From: CALKZN01 sp050633785
Lineage (GTDB): Bacteria > Pseudomonadota > Gammaproteobacteria > Arenicellales > Arenicellaceae
Reading direction: 5' to 3'
Assembly (NCBI GenBank): GCA_050633785.1
Contig: JBOEHE010000020.1
Location: forward strand, 1 to 64,000
DNA length: 64,000 bases
Shown: positions 52,952-62,417 of the stretch, piece by piece
How the letters are laid out: the number at the start of each line of letters is the position of its first letter
How positions within the stretch are numbered: position 1 is the stretch's first letter
Program-made: the position numbers and the translations under genes
Notes under the pieces: model-generated
Told to the model about the DNA's origin: nothing
Database searches by the model: none
What the model saw: only the letters and a program-made list of their open reading frames with translations

Positions 52952-53881
52952 TTAGAATCGGGGTAAAATTTCTTCTGCCATCTCTGCAATAATCTCATCA
53001 ACCGGGCGGGTCGCATATTTCAAAACAAAAATCACATGATTGACGCCAATCCCTTCTAAGGCTTTGAGAAACTCAAGTAAACCGTTACGCCCAATTTTAA
53101 AGCCCAGATGAATCGGTGTTGGCGGTGCATCAGGATCATCCAATAGATCAATATACAACGACTGCATATACGGCTTCATGGGCTGCTCTGCCTTGTCTAA
53201 AGCCTCTGTCCAGGTACTAATATTCTGTTCAACAGCTTCAATACTACGAGGATAATAAATCCAACCATCGGCATGTCTGGCAATCCAGTTAATATCCTGC
53301 CCTGACTGCCCAGTGACATACATCGGGATCGATCTGCCATTAAGAGGTTTAGGCAGCAGATCAGTTTCACCCTGCATCTGTCCATAATAATTATCCCGAA
53401 TCTGTGGGAAGCTCTGCTGCCACAATGTCTTGATATAAGAAAAATTTTCCCGAAACAAGTGCGCCCGATCATCAAGGTTTCGCCCGAAGGCCGGGTATTC
53501 CTGAGCACGATCACCTGAAGCAACTCCCAAAACCAAACGTCCGTCTGTTAACACATCAATACTGGCAGCAGACTTTGCGGTATGAATGGGGTGACGTAAA
53601 GGAAGAATGATACTTGCCGTTCCAAGAGTAATCGAGTTGGTCTGCGCCGCAATATGAGTCATATAAACCCAAGGATCAAACATTTGCCCGGCATCACCAA
53701 AAGTGGGCACATGCAACGGCACATCACGCACCCAGAGATGGCTGAACCCAGCCACTTCTGCCTGTTGTGCCAATGCCACTTGATTTTCCATTTTGGGCAC
53801 AGATGACTCATAGGCTTCCAAGGGAAACATCAAACCAAAGGTGGTTGAGCCTGTCATTGAACTACCGATTTTATCATTATT
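52952..53881 (-). CDS. Luciferase-like flavin oxidoreductase (TIGR03571-type)
   Basis: About 309 residues, TIM-barrel LLM protein. The opening TFGLMFPLEAYESSVPKMENQVALAQQAEVAGFSHLWVRDVPLHVPTFGDAGQMFDPWVYM and LTDGRLVLGVASGDRAQEYPAFG are typical of the family that includes uncharacterised F420/FMN enzymes. I chose the ATG at 53881 because AGGA lies 6 bases upstream; the ATG at 53914 adds 11 residues. It is not obviously tied to chromate, except by being the convergent neighbour. Confidence 0.8.
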   Translation of the reverse strand, partial: NNDKIGSSMTGSTTFGLMFPLEAYESSVPKMENQVALAQQAEVAGFSHLWVRDVPLHVPTFGDAGQMFDPWVYMTHIAAQTNSITLGTASIILPLRHPIHTAKSAASIDVLTDGRLVLGVASGDRAQEYPAFGRNLDDRAHLFRENFSYIKTLWQQSFPQIRDNYYGQMQGETDLLPKPLNGRSIPMYVTGQSGQDINWIARHADGWIYYPRSIEAVEQNISTWTEALDKAEQPMKPYMQSLYIDLLDDPDAPPTPIHLGFKIGRNGLLEFLKALEGIGVNHVIFVLKYATRPVDEIIAEMAEEILPRF

Positions 53882-54117
53882 CATGAGAGATCCTGCATCC
53901 AATAGAGTTTCCAATGAGTGTTATTTGACCACCCACTCACTGCTCTGTCCAGTAGCAATGATTAATAAGCTCAGCGTAAACTCTTTAAGTTTATAGCAGC
54001 TGTAGGCTCAAACTGAGAATCTGTCTTTATAGGCAGAGAAATTAAGTAATAAAAATCATCTCTGGCTAAAGCACGATTTGAGTTAATAGGCCTATGTCAG
54101 GCAGCCCCATCAAACAA

Positions 54118-54143
54118 CCCCGAACTCAGCAATGAGTCCGGGG
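54118..54143 (-). terminator. Intrinsic terminator after the SPFH gene
   Basis: CCCCG-A-ACTCA pairs with TGAGT-C-CGGGG around a GCAA tetraloop, with one mismatch. On the minus strand the stem is followed by TTGTTT. It is 21 bp beyond the SPFH stop codon. Confidence 0.6.
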
Positions 54144-54163
54144 AGCAACTAAAAGGGAGGTGA

Positions 54164-55522
54164 TTATTTTATAGGGGTTCCCTTGACATCACGTTCATAG
54201 CTTAAACGCTTAGCAGCATCCAGAGTCAACATTTGCATAAATGCAGTTACCTCAGTATCAGCGCCAACGGGAGTGCCATTGCCACCACCACCAAAAACAT
54301 TAGTCGGCACTTTACGCTGGGCATACGCTTCAGCCCAGAGTTTCTGAATCTGCATTTCGGCGTCCAGCTTTTGCGCCAAAGCATTATCCGCTTCCAGGAT
54401 AACTTTTTTCTGATAAGCCTCTGCTTCAGCCAGAGTGCGTTTGGTCTCTGCCTCGATCTTGGCTTTTTCAAAACTGATCTCAGCTGTTTGCCGTTCAATC
54501 TCTGCCTGTTCTTTCAGTTTTTGTGCTTTAGTCAAGGCCAATTGTTTCTCTGTCTGAGCATCAGTGGTACGTTCAATTTGCGTAACCTTGGCTTTGGCTT
54601 GGCGTTCGGCAACCTCGCGTTCACCACGGGTTATAGCCAACAGACGCTGTTCTTCTTCCTGAATTCGCTGTTCGCGGGCTATAGCGCGATCAGCAGAGGC
54701 TTTCTGCTTCAACTGCATACGTTGAACAAAACGTTGATTGGGCCGCATTTCGGTAATTCTTGCATCCACCACTTGAATCCCGAAGTCGGTGAATTTCTGT
54801 GTTTTACGTTTTGGCAAACCATTTTCATCCAATACTTTTTCAACTACAAACGATATTTTGGTCTCATCACCATATTGTTGTTGATCAGTACCTAAAGAAA
54901 CATTCGCAGACCCTAATTGCCTGCGCTGTAAAGACTCGGTGCGCTCTTCACGTCTAACGATAAAAATGCCTTGTCCCATCTGGTTTTCATATTCAGTATT
55001 AAACTGAGTCCGCCCACCTGAATAGTATTCCTCAGCGGTCATCGACGAAGCATTGGCCTGCAGAGTTTCTTTGAATGCTGGAATCAAAGCCGTGCGTAAT
55101 AAATTCTCAGGAGTCCGATATTCATGTGCCAGATTCAGAAAACTTTCCTCATCCGTCGGGATAGAAAAGCGCACTGTGGCTTCGGCATCTGCATCAACCT
55201 GATCCAGAAAAATAATATTCAATGGAGGCAAGCTTGCACTAGTATCAATCGATTCTCTCTCAGCATTAACTCTGTCCGACCCTCCTTTGACTGCTTGCAC
55301 TGTCATGGCACGCTTCCAGGCATTCCAACGGCCAAAGACAAACAAGTGATAGCCAACGTCATTGACCACTTGTTCAGAGCCGGTAATGGTGCGAACGTGA
55401 TAGACGAAACCCGGTTCAGCATAAAAAATTGATCGTGAAAAAACCCAGTACAACAAACCGGCCAAGGCCACAATTAATAACAGCGTGCTTAAACCAGAAA
55501 GATTTGATCTGATGGTGCTCAT
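54164..55522 (-). CDS. SPFH/band-7 family membrane protein
   Basis: 452 residues. One N-terminal membrane segment (LLLIVALAGLLYWVF) and a band-7 domain (about 30-290) are followed by a long Ala/Glu/Gln-rich coiled coil (about 285-395) that forms the oligomerisation stalk of stomatin/prohibitin-like proteins. The C-terminus is Gly-rich (NVFGGGGNG). It likely scaffolds a membrane microdomain or a protease complex. It lies downstream of the DUF445 gene on the same strand. Confidence 0.85.
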   Translation of the reverse strand: MSTIRSNLSGLSTLLLIVALAGLLYWVFSRSIFYAEPGFVYHVRTITGSEQVVNDVGYHLFVFGRWNAWKRAMTVQAVKGGSDRVNAERESIDTSASLPPLNIIFLDQVDADAEATVRFSIPTDEESFLNLAHEYRTPENLLRTALIPAFKETLQANASSMTAEEYYSGGRTQFNTEYENQMGQGIFIVRREERTESLQRRQLGSANVSLGTDQQQYGDETKISFVVEKVLDENGLPKRKTQKFTDFGIQVVDARITEMRPNQRFVQRMQLKQKASADRAIAREQRIQEEEQRLLAITRGEREVAERQAKAKVTQIERTTDAQTEKQLALTKAQKLKEQAEIERQTAEISFEKAKIEAETKRTLAEAEAYQKKVILEADNALAQKLDAEMQIQKLWAEAYAQRKVPTNVFGGGGNGTPVGADTEVTAFMQMLTLDAAKRLSYERDVKGTPIK

Positions 55523-55666
55523 TCTACTCCCCCCTTATTCCAATTGATTGAGATCAGAGACCTTGAACCGGTCTCTGAAGTTTCCTGTTAATTCGCAGTA
55601 TATAAGACAACAGTCTATCCATGAATATTGCGAATCATAGTATATATGGTGTTGTTTTTGAAAAAA

Positions 55667-56398
55667 TCAAGTGTTGCTCAGCAAAGCAATGATCAAACCC
55701 AAGGTTCCGCCAAAGACACCGCCCCAGACTACCAGCCATCCCAAGTGCTTACGAATCATGGTCTGCACAATGTCTTTGACCATCTCAGGAGTCATCTCAT
55801 CAAGGCGCTGTTGAGCAATTTCCTGTATTTTCTGCAAAAAGGTATCACTGCTGGCAGCCTTGGATAAACCTGAGCTCAAAGCCTGTTGAAACGCATCTGA
55901 CTGAGCGGTATCACGCAGAAATTGCTGCATCTTTTTTTTAAAAGGTTCTTTCAAAGGGTCCAGAGCTTCCTGACCTCCCAACATAGCCAGCATATTGCCG
56001 AAAGAAGACTCCATGATCGTCTGCACCAGCTGTTCGTACGCACCATCAAAATTAATGCCTTCAATGACTGGTTCAAAATTCAACACCGCCTGGTCTTCGG
56101 TAGATTCACGCTGAAAAGCTCGCTCAACATTCTCCGATTTGAACAGTTGTTCGGTTAGCAGTTGTAAAATTGCCTGTTTGAATTCGGCAAAGTGCAGCGG
56201 TATAACTCCTGAACCATACAAACCTGGAACTTTTTCGAACAACATATGAACAGCCAACCAGTTGGTGATGGCGCCTGACAAAGCAAACAAACCAACACTG
56301 AGCAAAATATCGGCAATTCGACCGGAGACAGTAAAACTTGCAGCAATGATGATGATTGCCACAATATTCGGCAGGGTATTTTTATTAAATATTGACAT
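55667..56398 (-). CDS. DUF445 family membrane protein
   Basis: About 243 residues. An N-terminal hydrophobic region is followed by the DUF445 signature AITNWLAVHMLFEKVPGLYGSGVIP (about 55-80 from this start), a helical middle part, and a C-terminal membrane segment (WLVVWGGVFGGTLGLIIALL). DUF445 proteins are inner-membrane proteins of unknown role. The family usually starts close to the first membrane helix, so I prefer the ATG at 56398; 56470 would add 24 residues. Its pairing with the SPFH gene suggests a joint membrane function. Confidence 0.8.
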   Translation of the reverse strand: MSIFNKNTLPNIVAIIIIAASFTVSGRIADILLSVGLFALSGAITNWLAVHMLFEKVPGLYGSGVIPLHFAEFKQAILQLLTEQLFKSENVERAFQRESTEDQAVLNFEPVIEGINFDGAYEQLVQTIMESSFGNMLAMLGGQEALDPLKEPFKKKMQQFLRDTAQSDAFQQALSSGLSKAASSDTFLQKIQEIAQQRLDEMTPEMVKDIVQTMIRKHLGWLVVWGGVFGGTLGLIIALLSNT

Positions 56399-56664
56399 TA
56401 TTGAGAATAAATTTGGTATTAAAGTGGCAAATCGTGTTAAATATTGAAAATTAAGAGGAAATTTTCGCATATTTGTTAATTTTCTTCTAAACTTTAGTTA
56501 CGGCTTTTGAGCAAATAAAAATTAATAACTTGAAAATGAGCTGAACTTGATTCAGCAGAATAATAATAAAATTTCATTTTTCAACTCTTCAGCCTACAGA
56601 TTGGGGGTACCAGCATTGATAAGGTTCAATAACCGATCTGTTCACATAAAACAGAGGTGTTACA

Positions 56665-57099
56665 ATGAAAGAACTGATAGTGTCATTATTGATGTACATC
56701 AGCCAGAATACGGGGTTAGTTTACGACGGCAAGGATGTGCCGATGATTCAATTTGTCAGCAAAGTCCAATTGGTGTCGATCCAACACCAAGGTGATGTTC
56801 CAAGTGGGTTCGATTATAAGACCAGCGGAGCTATCGGCTTGTACAATCATGAAAATGATACGATTTATCTGGCCCATTCCATTGATGAAAAAAGTGAGTA
56901 TGGCAAATCCGTATTACTGCATGAATTGACCCATTATCTGCAATATCAGAATAATTTGTATGAAAAAAGCCGTTGTATAGAAGAGCTGGAGCCACTGGCT
57001 TATAAAACGCAAAATAAGTATTTGGAAGAACATGGCGTGGATGCCAAGTTCAGTGAACGGCACATTTTCTTTGCCAGTTTATGCCCTGACAGCTATTAA
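56665..57099 (+). CDS. Small zincin-like metallopeptidase (DUF6647-like)
   Basis: 144 residues. The HExxH zinc-binding motif is present as LLHELTHYLQYQ at about residue 93, with a further Glu in IEELEPLAY as a possible third ligand. GSIGLYNHENDTIYL-like text precedes it (AIGLYNHENDTIYLAH). No signal peptide is evident, so it is probably cytoplasmic or released. A GAGG ribosome site is upstream of the ATG. It converges with the glpM-like gene at a strong terminator. Confidence 0.75.
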   Translation: MKELIVSLLMYISQNTGLVYDGKDVPMIQFVSKVQLVSIQHQGDVPSGFDYKTSGAIGLYNHENDTIYLAHSIDEKSEYGKSVLLHELTHYLQYQNNLYEKSRCIEELEPLAYKTQNKYLEEHGVDAKFSERHIFFASLCPDSY

Positions 57100-57143
57100 G
57101 TTTTCTGCCGGGAAAACACATCTCCAGTAAGACACAGAAATAT

Positions 57144-57175
57144 AAAGATAATCAGCAGCAATGCTGATTATCTTT
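57144..57175. terminator. Strong bidirectional terminator
   Basis: AAAGATAATCAGCA (57144-57157) pairs perfectly with TGCTGATTATCTTT (57162-57175) around a GCAA tetraloop: 14 bp with A-run and T-run flanks. It ends the metallopeptidase message on the plus strand and the four-gene operon on the minus strand. The last codons of the glpM-like gene (WKR-stop) lie inside the stem. Confidence 0.85.
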
Positions 57176-57503
57176 TCCATATCACCATTAGAGCAAAAGC
57201 GATTATTGACCAGACACCAGTTGATAACAATAGCGAATAGACTATTCCCAATTTCTTTACCGTAAAAAATATTGTTAACACGAATGCAACATAGGCTATC
57301 AATGAGAGCAGTCCAAATAGATTCGTCTTTTGTATGGCATCGGCCCCTTTTTCAAAATACATAAAATAGTAAGCCGGGATACTAAGAGCAGGAAATAAAG
57401 CAAGAAGGCCTGTTATGTAATAGTAGTTACTCTTGGTTAGAAAATGAATAACCAGCATAATCAAAGCCCCCATCACACACTTGTAAATTAGATAAAGGTC
57501 CAT
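57168..57503 (-). CDS. GlpM/YdgC family membrane protein
   Basis: About 111 residues and four membrane segments. The match to GlpM/YdgC is good: SNYYYITGLLALFPALSIPAYYFM, LFGLLSLIAYVAFVLTIFFTV and the terminal WSIIAFALMVIWKR. The role of the family is not settled. Its ATG at 57503 is 2 bp after the stop of the oxygenase gene, so it is the last gene of the coupled operon and could export or retain its product. The terminator stem includes its last codons. Confidence 0.75.
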   Translation of the reverse strand: MDLYLIYKCVMGALIMLVIHFLTKSNYYYITGLLALFPALSIPAYYFMYFEKGADAIQKTNLFGLLSLIAYVAFVLTIFFTVKKLGIVYSLLLSTGVWSIIAFALMVIWKR

Positions 57504-57505
57504 TT

Positions 57506-58264
57506 TTAATACCTGATACAAACAAAAGGTGCGCTGATTCTCTCTGCCTGTGCTTCAACAGCATGCACCAAAGGAGCAGGAATAGAAGCCTCTGGTAAAA
57601 AAGACGAATAATAGCGTTGAAAGGAATCTCCGGTGTAAAGAATGGCTTCATGAGATTTCAATGAAACATTCCGCTCTTTTTTGTCATGCTGATCAACAAC
57701 AATCAAACCATCAGCAACACCGGATATTCCTTCAAAAAAACCACTATCAGTATGAAACCCCAGAGATGATTTTCGATCAAAATATGAGCTTTGTATCTGG
57801 AATGCATAACGAGGTATCGATATATCAAACCTCGTCAAATACGTTTTCAAAAACGGGGTTACTATGTGTTCAATGCTAAAATGAGAAATGGCGTAGGCTT
57901 CATTATCAGGAAGCAATCCATTTTTTTCATTGCCGTTAAAGGGGTCTAGAATAGTGCTGCTTGTGGAGGTAAAGAAGTCCCTTGAGTTATAAAATTCATT
58001 CGGATTCCCATCAAACATATCTTTTGGCCAGTATCCTGACTTACGACATTTTGTCACTTTATCAATCTCGGCATCTACCAAAGAAAGTTCCTTTTCCTGT
58101 AGATCAAGCCTGAAATATTTTTTCAAAGCATGCAGATATCGCTTATGAGCATTTTCATATTCCAGCAATTCACCCTGCTGACTCAGTTCTCTGAGATCAA
58201 TAATAACGTAACCGTGTTGTATGAAGTAATCAACCAATGATAATAGATAGTCGTTCATTTTCAT
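57506..58264 (-). CDS. Isopenicillin-N-synthase-like 2OG-Fe(II) oxygenase
   Basis: 252 residues. The facial triad is His171-x-Asp173 in LGFHTDSGFFEG and His234 in LVHAVEAQAERIS, with the cosubstrate RxS motif Arg242-x-Ser244, exactly as in the IPNS/ACC-oxidase group. The N-terminal half (DIOX_N-like) is shorter than in plant or fungal members. It likely hydroxylates, desaturates, cyclises or cleaves a small amine or acid using O2 and iron. It overlaps the decarboxylase stop by 4 bp (ATGA), so it acts in the same pathway. Confidence 0.8.
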   Translation of the reverse strand: MKMNDYLLSLVDYFIQHGYVIIDLRELSQQGELLEYENAHKRYLHALKKYFRLDLQEKELSLVDAEIDKVTKCRKSGYWPKDMFDGNPNEFYNSRDFFTSTSSTILDPFNGNEKNGLLPDNEAYAISHFSIEHIVTPFLKTYLTRFDISIPRYAFQIQSSYFDRKSSLGFHTDSGFFEGISGVADGLIVVDQHDKKERNVSLKSHEAILYTGDSFQRYYSSFLPEASIPAPLVHAVEAQAERISAPFVCIRY

Positions 58265-59709
58265 TGTTCAGCTACCTCTGCAGACAATAAGTCACCATAT
58301 TCAACAACTCTACCCAGCAACTCATCCACGTTATTTTCTGTTATTTTCGAACTAACAATACAAGAACGTAGAACTAAGCGACCATTAATAACCGTTGTGC
58401 TAATGACAGAATTTCCGTCCAGGCATATTTTTTTTGCAATCAAGGCATTCAGGTCATCAATCCCTTGATTATCAAGGTCAGGCACGCAATAACGGAAGCA
58501 GCAGATGCTGAGGTTTGGTTCGATAAATAAATTTAACGATTTTGTTTCCCTGATTTTTTCAGCCAAATATTGGGTTAAATCAATATGATACTGAATCATT
58601 TCCTGGAATGACTTTGAACCATACTGTTTTATGGCAAACCACACTTTCAAAGCCCGGTCTGATTTGGTTAACTCAAACCCATACTCCCACTGGTTATGAT
58701 CTAAAGAAGAGTTTACGGATTTCAATGTGGAAATTTCAATGGAAAATGTTTCTTTCAGGTGATTCCAATCTTTGACTAGCAGAACACCAACACCCAAAGG
58801 AATATTCAGCCATTTATGTGGGTCGCATACGACAGAATCGGCTTCTGTCAGCCCTATGAATTTATCTTTATCAGATACAGTAGAGGCCGCAAAAGCTCCA
58901 TAAGCACCATCGATATGAAACCATAAACCATATTCTTTTGCGACCAAAGACAAGGCTAATAAATCATCAACAGAGCCGGTGTCAGTAGATCCAGCAATGC
59001 CAATAATACAGAATGGTTGACACCCTTGCGCTATATCATCGTTTATTTTTTGTCGTAATAAATCCACCCTGATTTTAAAATCAGAATCTACAGGTATCTT
59101 ACGCAAAGAGCTATCTCCAAGCCCCATCATTCTAAAGCTTTGATCCAGGCATCCATGACCAGATTCCGAGACATAAGCAGTCAGTTGTTTTGTTGAATAA
59201 ACACCATCGCGATTAATAGTAGGACCAACTTGAACTGTGCGTGCCGTCAATAATGCAGATAAGTTTGCAGTGGTTCCTCCAGATGCAACATAGCCAGCAG
59301 AATCATTGTTATACCCTATAAATTGACCAAGCCACCTTATTACGCACAGCTCAATTTGTGTGCTGGCAGGACTCATTGACCAGTTATAGGTATATAATCG
59401 CAAACTGGAAACAATGGTATCCACTAGTGCCGATGTGACTATTGAAGAAGCATTTACATGCGCAAATATATCGGGATGGTTATGGTTAGGAGATGCAGGA
59501 AGAACGACGCTGCTAATGAGTTCCATCAGTTCATTTACTGATGTTCCATGCTCTGGGATAGCTTCATTAAAATATGACTTTACCCGTTGAGCATTTTCTT
59601 GCGACGGCCAAGGTGGGCGAATACCGGTAGCACTGATATCATCTGCAATTAAATCTATAATCTGATATCCAAACGATCTGATTTCATCTTTGCTTAAACT
59701 GTTTATCAT
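58261..59709 (-). CDS. Group II PLP-dependent amino acid decarboxylase
   Basis: 482 residues, aromatic-L-amino-acid/2,4-diaminobutyrate decarboxylase family. Features are NWSMSPASTQIELCVIRWLGQFIGY, the pyridine-stacking His185 in ESGHGCLD, Asp267 in FHIDGAYGAF and Schiff-base Lys299 in VCDPHKWLNIPLG. It removes CO2 from an amino acid. It overlaps the alanine-dehydrogenase-like gene upstream by 4 bp, with GAGG just inside that gene, and the oxygenase downstream by 4 bp. Substrate is unknown; the residue set is not enough to call tyrosine, DOPA or another amino acid. Confidence 0.85.
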   Translation of the reverse strand: MINSLSKDEIRSFGYQIIDLIADDISATGIRPPWPSQENAQRVKSYFNEAIPEHGTSVNELMELISSVVLPASPNHNHPDIFAHVNASSIVTSALVDTIVSSLRLYTYNWSMSPASTQIELCVIRWLGQFIGYNNDSAGYVASGGTTANLSALLTARTVQVGPTINRDGVYSTKQLTAYVSESGHGCLDQSFRMMGLGDSSLRKIPVDSDFKIRVDLLRQKINDDIAQGCQPFCIIGIAGSTDTGSVDDLLALSLVAKEYGLWFHIDGAYGAFAASTVSDKDKFIGLTEADSVVCDPHKWLNIPLGVGVLLVKDWNHLKETFSIEISTLKSVNSSLDHNQWEYGFELTKSDRALKVWFAIKQYGSKSFQEMIQYHIDLTQYLAEKIRETKSLNLFIEPNLSICCFRYCVPDLDNQGIDDLNALIAKKICLDGNSVISTTVINGRLVLRSCIVSSKITENNVDELLGRVVEYGDLLSAEVAEQ

Positions 59710-61091
59710 TTACTAACCTCTCTGAACGCAAGAGCAGGCTGAACTGAAGGCGATACTGACTCAAGTCCATTTATTAAACGATCTTCGCCCAATAACACAT
59801 CTATTATTGCATTGCTGTATTTTTCAGCTGATTCGTATAGCATCCCAATTTGATCCCATCCCCATAATCCCGCTATAAAGACACCATTTTTTACAACATG
59901 AACATCGGGCAAAAATGTTGTCGATACCAATGGTTCTACAGGTGATCGGTTATCTTTCGTGCCACCAATCAAATCAATGACAACGGCACCCTTTTGAATA
60001 TCATTCTCAATGTTGTCATTGGTAATATAATAATTTTCACCTCTTAAATAAGGGGATTGTTCAGCACCGCAAATGATAATATGCGAGTCTTTAAACCAGG
60101 TTTTCAGAACAGGATCATTAAAATACCTGCGAGTAACTACTCTGATCGTGCGAAAGCCAGCATCAAGTAATGCTTTTATAGCCCCTTGGGCCACATTGCC
60201 ATAACCTAATACGACAGCCACACCTTTAGAGGTTTCTCTTAATAAGCTGCTGACATTTGACGTTAAATATACCCCATAGTTTGCAGCGCAGTATCCAGTT
60301 TCGTGCAAACAGGCTATTTTTCGCTTGCCGTATTTAGGTATAGGCGGGTTCTCAAATATCAGTTTGTTAAAAGTTTCATCAGCAATATCTAAAAACCTGA
60401 CATCTAATCTGGCGATATCCTCTGCCTGTGTCGAGTTGAGCGGATTCTCCGATGTGTCTGTGACAATTAAAACCTTATCGTTTTCAGAGATCTTAAAAAA
60501 GTGTTCCCAATCTAACTCCGCAGAAACAAAAACCTGTTTAGGATTTTGTCTGGAGATATATTTAAAAGCCCCGGCCAAACGATCACTAAGACCTATAAAG
60601 ATGACACACAAATCCGCAATATCTTCGTCCATGTTCTTAACAAAATATTCAGCAATTTTAATTGATGCAGTTGTATCCCGCGGCAAAGGTTGCATAAATT
60701 CTGCAATATTTTCCATAGATATAGTATGGATACCTCTGGACTTCAGGTGTAAATCTCTGTCAGGAAAAGAGGATAAATGAGCCATACAAAGAATCGTTGT
60801 TCCTGGAGTCATGGCTTCAATATTCTTTTTGCTAGGTCCCTTATATTTAATAATCAGATCTTTATCAGCATAAACATCATCATGACTTTCTATGCTCGCA
60901 CCTACAGCTATATATTGCTGATCTTGTATGCCAACTCCAATACCTGCTGAACGTTGCACGCTGACACAACACCCTGCTTCAACAAGTTTTTTTACATCAT
61001 GAGGATGCAGTGCTACACGACGCTCATACCCTCCTGGATTTTCTTCAGACTCTTCTTCTTTTACTATAGATATTTTTTTAAAGCTGCTCAT
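59706..61091 (-). CDS. Alanine dehydrogenase/saccharopine-dehydrogenase-like enzyme
   Basis: 461 residues, larger than alanine dehydrogenase (about 370). The N-terminal substrate domain keeps the family trio: Arg25 in YERRVALHP, Lys in LIIKYKGP (residues 82-84) and His105 in MAHLSS. The NAD-binding fold is GYGNVAQG at 296-303. The family interconverts 2-oxo acids and amino acids, or forms secondary amines from an oxo acid and an amine. An extra segment at about 140-250 sets it apart. It starts the coupled operon; GAGGG precedes its ATG. Confidence 0.75.
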   Translation of the reverse strand: MSSFKKISIVKEEESEENPGGYERRVALHPHDVKKLVEAGCCVSVQRSAGIGVGIQDQQYIAVGASIESHDDVYADKDLIIKYKGPSKKNIEAMTPGTTILCMAHLSSFPDRDLHLKSRGIHTISMENIAEFMQPLPRDTTASIKIAEYFVKNMDEDIADLCVIFIGLSDRLAGAFKYISRQNPKQVFVSAELDWEHFFKISENDKVLIVTDTSENPLNSTQAEDIARLDVRFLDIADETFNKLIFENPPIPKYGKRKIACLHETGYCAANYGVYLTSNVSSLLRETSKGVAVVLGYGNVAQGAIKALLDAGFRTIRVVTRRYFNDPVLKTWFKDSHIIICGAEQSPYLRGENYYITNDNIENDIQKGAVVIDLIGGTKDNRSPVEPLVSTTFLPDVHVVKNGVFIAGLWGWDQIGMLYESAEKYSNAIIDVLLGEDRLINGLESVSPSVQPALAFREVSK

Positions 61092-61391
61092 AGGTCCCTC
61101 AGACAGTTTATATAAAGTAGTTAATTTGAGTACACGCGCATATCTTCTCGTCCATCTATGACGAAAAGCGTAATTCAGGCTAAAGAATCAAACAGCCACT
61201 TCCTTGTTTCCCCCTTATCAGGCTTAATGCTTCAGGGCAGAAGTTCTTCATGATCTTCAACGGCCCCAATTCTAGTTACTTTACTACTTTTAGAAAATAT
61301 CCAAACTTGCTGAATAAGAACCTTTTCTTGCTAAAAAATGCAGTTTACACCTTTATCAAGGCATTTCATTATCAGCAATCAAGAGTAATGA
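61092..61391. other. 300-bp intergenic region upstream of the four-gene operon
   Basis: It holds the promoter of the dehydrogenase-decarboxylase-oxygenase operon and the 3' end of the membrane protein gene. GAGGG before the ATG at 61091 is the ribosome site, and an AT-rich TTTATATAAA lies about 30 bp upstream. The rest is AT-rich without a clear operator or regulator gene. A frame of 75 codons on the plus strand is not supported by a ribosome site. Confidence 0.4.
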
Positions 61392-62417
61392 CTACAGACC
61401 AATACCTTCTGTCTTATCCACTTCACCTGGTAATAATACCGTTATGGATAAAATTCCTGTCCGTGTATCAAGCTTGATGACATCACCTTGCTCAGCATTG
61501 GTTCGAACCTTTGCCTCTTGGTATCCCAACTCAAGAAATAAAGATCTATCATCAATCGCTTGCCACTGTTGATATCCTCCTGTCTTTTTAACCAGTTCAA
61601 AATCCAAAGTGTCATCAGTGCCCCAAAAGATAATGCTGGACTTGATTGAAATGGCAAACAAAAAAGCACCTGCCACCGCCGCTAGCAGGCTTATTATGGG
61701 AATAGCAATTGCTTGAGCTCTGTTCTTAACCAGGTATAACACTGTTAATAATGCCCCGATGACACCTCCTAGCACCATAGTCCAGACAGGAATTCCATGA
61801 CTGACAGTGACAAAACGGTGCACATAAAACCCAGCCCCAAGACAAGTCACAACCATCATAGCAATCACCATTGAAGCCCTTTCAGCCGCTCTACCTAAAT
61901 CCTGTGCCAACGGGTGGTGTTGTGACTGCATTCCAATAGAATCTTTAAGGTCAGTAAATTGTTCAACAGCATGATGAATTGGCTTATCTTTAGCTGTTGC
62001 GCTATCAACTTGGCGCCAGTGCTTTACCTCAATCAGTTTGTTTGCCTGGGAAGCACAATCTTTGGAAGGCAATAGAGTCAGTACCTTTTGATACCATTTT
62101 TTGTTGTAGTAAGCCTGATTTAGATCTGCCCATGTGATGCTCCAGGATAAATACCCCCACAGAGAAAAATGATAATAAATTCCTTTAGAGTTAATTCGTA
62201 TTTCGGAAAATTTATACTGCAAAAGTGCTTTGATTGAGTTAACGATAAATATAGAGCCATACAAAATGGCAAGAATATACTTGGTCCAATCGTATTCACT
62301 GTCATTTATCAATCGATACACAATGAAGCAGGCTAAGATTAACCAAGTACATGCAATAAACCATTCTCCCCACCCAAACCGGCGCTTATAGCGATATTCT
62401 ACTAATGGTGTATCCAT
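61392..62417 (-). CDS. Membrane protein of unknown function
   Basis: 341 residues. Two N-terminal membrane segments (WFIACTWLILACFIVYRL, ILAILYGSIFIVNSIKALL) are followed by a cytoplasmic PH-like part (FSEIRINSKGIYYHFSLWGYLSWSITWADL), then three or more segments between about 180 and 265 and a C-terminal soluble domain. The FSEIRINSKGIYY wording resembles membrane-associated PH-domain proteins. It shares its strand with the operon but is 300 bp upstream of it, so it is probably separate. Confidence 0.6.
   Translation of the reverse strand: MDTPLVEYRYKRRFGWGEWFIACTWLILACFIVYRLINDSEYDWTKYILAILYGSIFIVNSIKALLQYKFSEIRINSKGIYYHFSLWGYLSWSITWADLNQAYYNKKWYQKVLTLLPSKDCASQANKLIEVKHWRQVDSATAKDKPIHHAVEQFTDLKDSIGMQSQHHPLAQDLGRAAERASMVIAMMVVTCLGAGFYVHRFVTVSHGIPVWTMVLGGVIGALLTVLYLVKNRAQAIAIPIISLLAAVAGAFLFAISIKSSIIFWGTDDTLDFELVKKTGGYQQWQAIDDRSLFLELGYQEAKVRTNAEQGDVIKLDTRTGILSITVLLPGEVDKTEGIGL

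Noticed and set aside
54233..54895. Plus-strand open frame of 220 codons opposite the SPFH gene
   Set aside because: The Phe/Leu-rich text is the reverse complement of the coiled coil (Gln/Lys/Glu codons); it is not a real gene.
60325..60780. Plus-strand open frame of 151 codons opposite the dehydrogenase gene
   Set aside because: Shadow of the gene on the minus strand, with no ribosome site.
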